64,000 nucleotides of DNA, taken from G963691885 sp963691885. Its GTDB lineage: Bacteria > Pseudomonadota > Alphaproteobacteria > UBA8366 > Aestuariispiraceae. The stretch covers positions 2,666,001-2,730,000 of the forward strand of contig OY829843.1 in NCBI GenBank assembly GCA_963691885.1, written 5' to 3'. Below, in pieces: positions 59,527-64,000 of the stretch (position 1 is the first letter of the stretch; the number at the start of each line of letters is the position of its first letter). Both the position numbers and the translations under genes were made by a program. Below the pieces are notes generated by a model. The model was not told the DNA's origin, made no database searches, and was given only the letters and a program-made list of their open reading frames with translations.

Positions 59527-60627
59527 ATGGGATTTAACTGTGGCATCGTCGGGCTGCCCAATGTCGGGAAATCAACCCTGTTCAACGCGTTGACCGCAAC
59601 CCAGGCGGCGGAATCGGCAAATTATCCTTTTTGCACAATCGAACCGAATGTAGGGCGCGTCGCGGTCCCGGACTCGCGCCTGGATCGCCTGGCCAGCTTG
59701 GCCAAATCTCAAAAGGTGATCCCGACACAGCTTGAATTCGTCGATATCGCAGGACTGGTAAAAGGCGCGTCGAAGGGTGAGGGGTTGGGGAACCAGTTCC
59801 TGGGGAACATTCGCGCGGTCGACGCGGTCGTTCATGTTCTGCGGTGCTTTGCCTCTGACGACATTACCCATGTTGAAGGCAGTGTTGACCCGGTCCGGGA
59901 TGCCGAGATCGTCGAGACAGAGTTGATGATCGCCGATATGGAGGCGCTGGAACGCCGGTCATCCGACCGTGAAAAACGCGCCAAGGGTGGTGACAAGGAT
60001 GCGAAGGCGGAATTTGAGGTGATCTCGAAAGCCCTTGCGGTCCTGCGCGACGGTCGACCGGCCCGCGTCACAGAAATTGACAAAGAAGAAATCGGGATCT
60101 TTCGATCCCTCCAGTTGCTGACAGCAAAACCTGTGCTCTATGTCTGCAATGTGGATGAGGACTCAGCGGCCGATGGCAATGAGTTTTCTGCTGTCGTTGC
60201 GGAAAAAGCAGCGGCGGAAGGCGCGCAGACAGTTGTGATTTCGGCGGCGATCGAAAGTGAAATTGCCCAATTGGCAACGGCCGAAGAGAAACAGGAATTC
60301 CTCGAAAGTCTGGGCCTTGAAGAAACCGGTCTCGCCCGGGTCATTCGTGCCGGCTATGCCCTGCTCGAACAACTTACTTTCTTTACAGTCGGTCCAAAGG
60401 AAGCCCGTGCCTGGACCGTGTCGGATGGATCCTCAGCGCCACAGGCGGCTGGTGTGATCCACACTGATTTTGAACGGGGGTTTATCGCGGCGGAAACAAT
60501 CGCCTATGACGATTATGATTCCTGCGGTAGCGAGGCCGCAGCCAAAGAAATCGGGAAAATGCGACTTGAAGGTCGGGACTATCGCGTCAAAGATGGCGAT
60601 GTATTTCATTTTCGTTTCAATGTCTGA
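59527..60627 (+). CDS. ychF: Redox-regulated ATPase YchF (OLA1 family)
   Basis: A 366-residue Obg-related P-loop protein that prefers ATP over GTP. Visible: G1 GLPNVGKSTLFNAL, G3 DIAGLVKGASKGEGLGNQFL, the altered G4 NVDE that replaces NKxD and explains ATP preference, a coiled-coil insertion around residues 130-165 and a C-terminal TGS domain (FERGFIAAETIAYDDY). It interacts with ribosomes and is implicated in stress responses. It follows pth by 5 bases. Confidence 0.96.
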   Translation: MGFNCGIVGLPNVGKSTLFNALTATQAAESANYPFCTIEPNVGRVAVPDSRLDRLASLAKSQKVIPTQLEFVDIAGLVKGASKGEGLGNQFLGNIRAVDAVVHVLRCFASDDITHVEGSVDPVRDAEIVETELMIADMEALERRSSDREKRAKGGDKDAKAEFEVISKALAVLRDGRPARVTEIDKEEIGIFRSLQLLTAKPVLYVCNVDEDSAADGNEFSAVVAEKAAAEGAQTVVISAAIESEIAQLATAEEKQEFLESLGLEETGLARVIRAGYALLEQLTFFTVGPKEARAWTVSDGSSAPQAAGVIHTDFERGFIAAETIAYDDYDSCGSEAAAKEIGKMRLEGRDYRVKDGDVFHFRFNV

Positions 60628-60665
60628 GTAATCTGCGCGATCCGCGACGAAGAAGGGGATGTATC

Positions 60666-61331
60666 ATGGGTGAAACTATCAGCCTGACCGCTCAAGACGG
60701 GCATCAACTGGCCGCTTACCGGGCGGTACCCGAGGGTGCGTCAAAGGGTAACCTGGTGGTTATTCAGGAAATCTTTGGCGTGAATGCCCATATTCGCGCG
60801 GTCTGCGATCAATATGCGGCGGATGGATATACGGTCATCGCGCCCGCTTTGTTTGATCGCCACGAACGGGATGTTGAACTTGGCTATACCAGCGACGATG
60901 TTGCGGCTGGACGGGATTTCAAAATGAAGTCAGGCGATGATGAAGCCTTGATGGATGTTGCCGCAGCGCTCGCGGCCCTGCCAGAGGGTAGAAAAGGTGT
61001 CGTTGGATATTGCTGGGGCGGTTATTTGACCTGGCTGTCTGCGACCAGACTGGACGGTGTGGATGCCGCGTCCAGCTATTACGGTGGCGGCGTTGCCGAT
61101 AAAGCAACCGAACAACCGAAATGCCCGGTCATAATGCATTTTGGCGAGAAAGACGCTCATATCCCGATGGATCATGTAGAGACGATGAAGAGCAATCATC
61201 CGGACATGCCGGTTTATGTCTATGATGCAGATCATGGTTTCAACTGCGACCATCGCGGTAGTTTTGATGCACCGAATGCGGAACTTGCATTGTCACGGAC
61301 CCGGGCATTTTTTGAAGAGACGCTGGCCTAA
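60666..61331 (+). CDS. Dienelactone hydrolase family protein
   Basis: A 221-residue alpha/beta hydrolase with nucleophile C116 in the GYCWGG elbow, an aspartate in FGEKDAHIPMDHV and a histidine in DADHGFNCDHRG, giving the Cys-Asp-His triad of dienelactone hydrolases. The LVVIQEIFGVNAHIRAVCDQ segment near the start supplies the glutamate that activates the cysteine. No chlorocatechol genes are near, so the physiological ester or lactone is unknown. It is 38 bases after ychF on the same strand. Confidence 0.92.
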   Translation: MGETISLTAQDGHQLAAYRAVPEGASKGNLVVIQEIFGVNAHIRAVCDQYAADGYTVIAPALFDRHERDVELGYTSDDVAAGRDFKMKSGDDEALMDVAAALAALPEGRKGVVGYCWGGYLTWLSATRLDGVDAASSYYGGGVADKATEQPKCPVIMHFGEKDAHIPMDHVETMKSNHPDMPVYVYDADHGFNCDHRGSFDAPNAELALSRTRAFFEETLA

Positions 61332-61362
61332 TTGCCAGTATTCTGGAAAGCGTAAGTAAACC

Positions 61363-61884
61363 ATGTCCTCTATTTTTGCTGCGTCGCCCATCGCTGTCAG
61401 GCAGGCGACCGAGGAAGATTACGGATTTATCCGTTCTCAATCCGGGCGTTTGTCCGGCGTAGCCGATATGGTTTGGCATGATGACGCGTCAATCTCTCGC
61501 TTTCAGGACGCCTATATTGAAGCGGTTATCACAAAACAGGGTGACACTTCACAGGCCTGTTTGCTTGTTGCTGAGGACGGCAATAAGGAGCTTCTCGGCT
61601 TTGCCGGTGTGGAGCGCGCTGTCGATAATGTGACAAATGAGGAATGTGGTTACCTGAATCTGCTCTGCGTCGTGGAAGAGGCAGAGGGTAAGGGCATCGG
61701 TCATGAACTTCTGAATACAGCAGAAAGTTGGGTTCGCGACGCGGGGCTTCGCCTGTTCGTGCTGGATGTTTTTGCGGCAAATTCGCGGGGTCGGGCGTTT
61801 TACGAAGCTAGGGGGTTTGCGGAGGAAAGCCTCAGGCTGGTCAAAGCTGTTGCGGCAGATGGTGTCGAAGAGGAAACAGTATGA
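61363..61884 (+). CDS. GNAT family N-acetyltransferase
   Basis: A 173-residue acyltransferase of the GNAT fold: N-terminal IAVRQATEEDYGFIRSQSG, the beta4 strand GYLNLLCVVEEAEGKGIGHE with the acetyl-CoA loop EAEGKGIG, and the C-terminal LFVLDVFAANSRGRAFYEAR helix. The acceptor is not predictable. Its end overlaps the VOC gene by four bases (ATGA), so the products are likely made together. Confidence 0.9.
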   Translation: MSSIFAASPIAVRQATEEDYGFIRSQSGRLSGVADMVWHDDASISRFQDAYIEAVITKQGDTSQACLLVAEDGNKELLGFAGVERAVDNVTNEECGYLNLLCVVEEAEGKGIGHELLNTAESWVRDAGLRLFVLDVFAANSRGRAFYEARGFAEESLRLVKAVAADGVEEETV

Positions 61885-62828
61885 ACTTGACGGGCCACCG
61901 GGCAGGTCGCGGGATTGATCATCTTGTCATTTGCGTGCGGGATCTGGAAAAGGCGGCGGCGCGTTACAAGGCGCTTGGCTTCACCGTGACACCGCGCGCC
62001 CAGCATGACTGGGGGACGGCCAATCAACTGGTTCAGATGGCTGGCAGTTTTTTGGAGATTATTGAGGTCGCAAAACCCGATTTATTATTGCCGGAGCAGG
62101 ACGGGCATTTCAGTTTTGGCGGCTATATCGACGACATGCTGAAAGATCGTGAAGGCTGCGGCATGTTGGTTTTTGAATCCTCCGATGCGAGGGCAGATCG
62201 CGACGAATTCGCGGAAAAAGGCCTGTCGGACTTTGCACCATTTGATTTTGAGCGACTGGCAACCCTGCCGGATGGCGAAAAGGTAACCGTCGGATTCTCC
62301 CTTTCCTTCATTGCACCGCCAGAGCTGCCGAATGCCGCCATGTTCGTTTGCCAGCAACATGCACCTCAGCATTTCTGGAAGCCAAACTATCAGATCCATG
62401 CGAATGGCGTTCGGAGTGTTGGAGAGGTTGTGATGATTGCGCCGGACCCGGCCCGTCTTGCCGACATCTTCACCGGACTTCAGGGGGAGAAGGCTGCAAC
62501 CCTGAGGGACGGCACTTTACATGTCTCGACCGCCCGCGGTGGTATTGCCGTCATGACACGGGACGGGTTTGCAGGCTTGTTTGGAGAGGATGCAGTTCCG
62601 AAGGCCCTGCCGGATGGACCTTTCTATGCGGGTATGAGACTGCTTGTCGACGACCTGGGTGCCACCGAATCATGGCTCATCGAGAACGGAGTTTCGGCCA
62701 ATTGGAACCGGGCTGGCCTGGTGGTTCCAGCACAGGATTTGTTTAATCTTGCGCTGGCTTTTGTCCAGGGCGTTAAGAATGAACCCGGGGAGGAACCAAT
62801 TGCAGTTCTATCCCCGCCAAATGGCTGA
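61881..62828 (+). CDS. VOC family protein with glyoxalase-like domain
   Basis: A 315-residue two-module vicinal-oxygen-chelate protein. Module one (GIDHLVICVRDLEKAAARYK, LVQMAGSFLEIIEV) has H14-type and Glu metal-ligand positions; module two begins near residue 175 (GVRSVGEVVMIAPDPARLAD). This matches the Glyoxalase_3-like domain of unknown substrate. Its ATG overlaps the GNAT stop. It may be an isomerase, dioxygenase or resistance protein; the data do not distinguish. Confidence 0.87.
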   Translation: MNLTGHRAGRGIDHLVICVRDLEKAAARYKALGFTVTPRAQHDWGTANQLVQMAGSFLEIIEVAKPDLLLPEQDGHFSFGGYIDDMLKDREGCGMLVFESSDARADRDEFAEKGLSDFAPFDFERLATLPDGEKVTVGFSLSFIAPPELPNAAMFVCQQHAPQHFWKPNYQIHANGVRSVGEVVMIAPDPARLADIFTGLQGEKAATLRDGTLHVSTARGGIAVMTRDGFAGLFGEDAVPKALPDGPFYAGMRLLVDDLGATESWLIENGVSANWNRAGLVVPAQDLFNLALAFVQGVKNEPGEEPIAVLSPPNG

Positions 62829-62939
62829 AAACTGTAAAAAAACCGTTATTTTTCGCGGTATTCTGAGTCCCTATTTGAGCCCTCAGGGCTTCATTTGTCC
62901 CGGAAAAACTTGTACATTAGGAACACGTTTTAAACAAAG

Positions 62940-62962
62940 CGGGATAAATCCCGTTTGATTTT
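62940..62962 (+). terminator. Weak terminator-like hairpin after the VOC gene
   Basis: GGGAT-AA-ATCCC stem (flanked by an outer C-G pair) followed by TTTGATTTTT. It is 111 bases past the VOC stop. The stem is short, so efficiency is doubtful; it may still separate the VOC gene from the small membrane protein gene. Confidence 0.4.
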
Positions 62963-63064
62963 TCATGAACCGCCTCGGCAGAAGCCGTACCGTCGGACAA
63001 GATAACGTATTGAACCAGTCGGTTAGCTTTGGGAGGGGCGGGCCTGCGGGCCGTCCAGCATTGT

Positions 63065-63424
63065 ATGACGTCACCCTATCTTTCCAGGCCAAAGCGCTCG
63101 TTGCCGCAAGCATTGCAGGACACGGGTCGGGCCCCTGAAGATATCGGTATTGGTCCGGCCAAGGGTCGGGCCAGGGTTGCTTACGCTGCCACACCGGTTG
63201 GACGGCAGGCCGTGGTTTTTTTCGCTTTTATTCTTCTGATGGTCCTGGGATCTGTTTATGTTCTTGAGCAACGGCAGGATCAGATCGCAGGAGATGTGAT
63301 TATGGATATCATCCCCGCGTCTGGCGGCGGAAGTGCCGTTGGTACAATTGATGTACCCCAGGGTGGCGACCTGCAACCTGTCGTGATGCCTGACGCGCCG
63401 GTTCTGACCGTTCCGTCCAAGTAA
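63065..63424 (+). CDS. Small single-pass membrane protein of unknown function
   Basis: A 119-residue protein: an N-terminal cytosolic segment rich in Arg/Pro (about 45 residues), one transmembrane helix at about 48-66 (QAVVFFAFILLMVLGSVYVL), then a Gly/Pro-rich extracytoplasmic tail ending PVLTVPSK. I do not recognise the family. The frame extends upstream to a TTG at 63029, but ATG 63065 is the first standard start; its Shine-Dalgarno is poor (GGGAGGGG lies 26 bases away). It is convergent with sdhB across a 167-base gap. Confidence 0.65.
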   Translation: MTSPYLSRPKRSLPQALQDTGRAPEDIGIGPAKGRARVAYAATPVGRQAVVFFAFILLMVLGSVYVLEQRQDQIAGDVIMDIIPASGGGSAVGTIDVPQGGDLQPVVMPDAPVLTVPSK

Positions 63425-63534
63425 AGGTCAGTCTCGCTGCCCCGACCGGGTTTTACCTAAAGTCTCAATCCGTCTCAGATTCGCACCCGTAATTTGCGCG
63501 GATCGCCTATCCTGAAGATCCCTATGCTGAGATG

Positions 63535-63567
63535 AAAACCGCCGGCCTGTTTTGCAACAGGACCGGC
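63535..63567 (-). terminator. Rho-independent terminator after sdhB
   Basis: GCCGG plus CCTGTT pair with AACAGG plus CCGGC (63541-63567, one bulge, TTGC loop); on the minus strand it is followed by GGTTTTC. It starts 24 bases after the sdhB stop. Confidence 0.8.
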
Positions 63568-63591
63568 GATGATCAATGTAATGTTCTGACT

Positions 63592-64000
63592 TCAGAACTG
63601 TCTGGCAATCATCAGTTTCTTGATCTCTGCGATTGCTTTCGCCGGGTTCAAGCCCTTGGGACAGGTCTTGGAACAGTTCATGATTGTATGGCAGCGATAG
63701 AGCCGGAAGGGGTCTTCCAACGCATCGAGGCGATCGCCTGTATATTCGTCACGGCTGTCCGCAATCCAGCGATAGGCCTGCAGCAGCACAGCCGGTCCCA
63801 GATAACGTTCCCCGTTCCACCAATAAGACGGGCAGCTGGTTGAACAGCAGAAACAGAGTATGCACTCGTAAAGGCCATCCAGCTTGCGCCGGTCTTCCGG
63901 TGACTGCAGGCGCTCTTTGTCCGGCGGTGGCGGCGACTGCGTCTTCATCCAGGGTTCGATCGACGACAATTGCGCATATACAGTATTCAAGTCGGGGATG
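63592..64000 (-). CDS. sdhB: Succinate dehydrogenase iron-sulfur subunit (partial, N-terminus outside window)
   Basis: The C-terminal part of SdhB, open to the right edge. It holds the ligands of two clusters: ECILCFCCSTSCPSYWWN (4Fe-4S and 3Fe-4S region) and YRCHTIMNCSKTCPKGLNP. The SPEDRRKLDGLYECILC and LGPAVLLQAYRWIADSRDE segments are typical of alphaproteobacterial and mitochondrial SdhB. The subunit passes electrons from SdhA to ubiquinone in complex II. Being last before a terminator agrees with the usual sdhCDAB order, whose other genes would lie to the right of the window. Confidence 0.95.
   Translation of the reverse strand, partial: IPDLNTVYAQLSSIEPWMKTQSPPPPDKERLQSPEDRRKLDGLYECILCFCCSTSCPSYWWNGERYLGPAVLLQAYRWIADSRDEYTGDRLDALEDPFRLYRCHTIMNCSKTCPKGLNPAKAIAEIKKLMIARQF

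Noticed and set aside
1..64000. Insertion sequences, prophage, integrases, CRISPR arrays, toxin-antitoxin or defence islands
   Set aside because: No transposase, integrase, phage structural, Cas or recognised defence gene and no regularly spaced repeats are visible anywhere in the window.

Overview
The window is a gene-dense, moderately GC-rich bacterial chromosome segment, almost certainly from an alphaproteobacterium. This rests on a class I (archaeal-type) lysyl-tRNA synthetase, alpha-typical DUF1491, CIA30-domain and MidA/NDUFAF7 proteins, the lgt-MidA-pgeF and prs-rplY-pth-ychF gene orders, a phasin (polyhydroxyalkanoate storage) and a PetP/PetR-like MarR-OmpR pair beside ilvE. I cannot name a genus from sequence alone. 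I see no insertion sequence, prophage, CRISPR array, rRNA or tRNA gene.

Layout. 1-8 kb: TPR protein (cut by the window edge), MsrB, ChaC-like cyclotransferase, pirin and glutathionyl-hydroquinone reductase divergent from a LysR regulator, MFS exporter, malonyl-CoA decarboxylase, DUF1491 protein. 8-14 kb: an AsnB-type amidotransferase coupled to a DUF115/Maf-type protein, an S24-like regulator lacking its catalytic residues, a fold-type IV aminotransferase, and a tiny exported protein with an extended Shine-Dalgarno. 14-19 kb: CIA30 protein, two tandem MATE exporters, a Glyoxalase_8-type protein, an Asp/Asn hydroxylase-like protein. 19-31 kb: LysRS, DinG-like helicase, AEC transporter, TerB, a candidate small RNA, a receiver-only regulator, a persulfide-dioxygenase-like hydrolase, MsrP, Dps, a pentenoate hydratase-like enzyme and an aspartate aminotransferase.

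31-46 kb: uvrB joined to a PTR1/FolM-like pteridine reductase and folB; a 624-base AT-rich gap with DnaA-box-like sites; uvrC; an M24 peptidase; pgsA and the molybdopterin genes mobB-moeA-moaD-moaE; ilvE; a MarR regulator with an OmpR/EnvZ-type two-component system; CsaA. 46-64 kb: phasin, a TetR-type regulator with a histone-H1-like tail, proC, YbjN protein, ubiK and a CoA transferase of unusual layout, hldD-lgt-MidA-pgeF, DUF1989 protein, a lipoprotein, prs, rplY-pth-ychF, dienelactone hydrolase, GNAT-VOC pair, a small membrane protein, and the end of sdhB.

Themes. Redox defence is prominent (MsrB, MsrP, ChaC, hydroquinone reductase, pirin, Dps, persulfide-type hydrolase). The molybdopterin genes could supply cofactor to MsrP. 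Eight of ten tail-to-tail gene pairs overlap or are separated by 20 bases or fewer. No complete new multi-gene system is evident. The best leads are the small RNA candidate at 25.5 kb, the extended Shine-Dalgarno at 13.7 kb, the origin-like gap at 35 kb, the catalytically dead S24-like regulator, the H1-tailed TetR beside paired phasin operators, and the AsnB-DUF115 pair.
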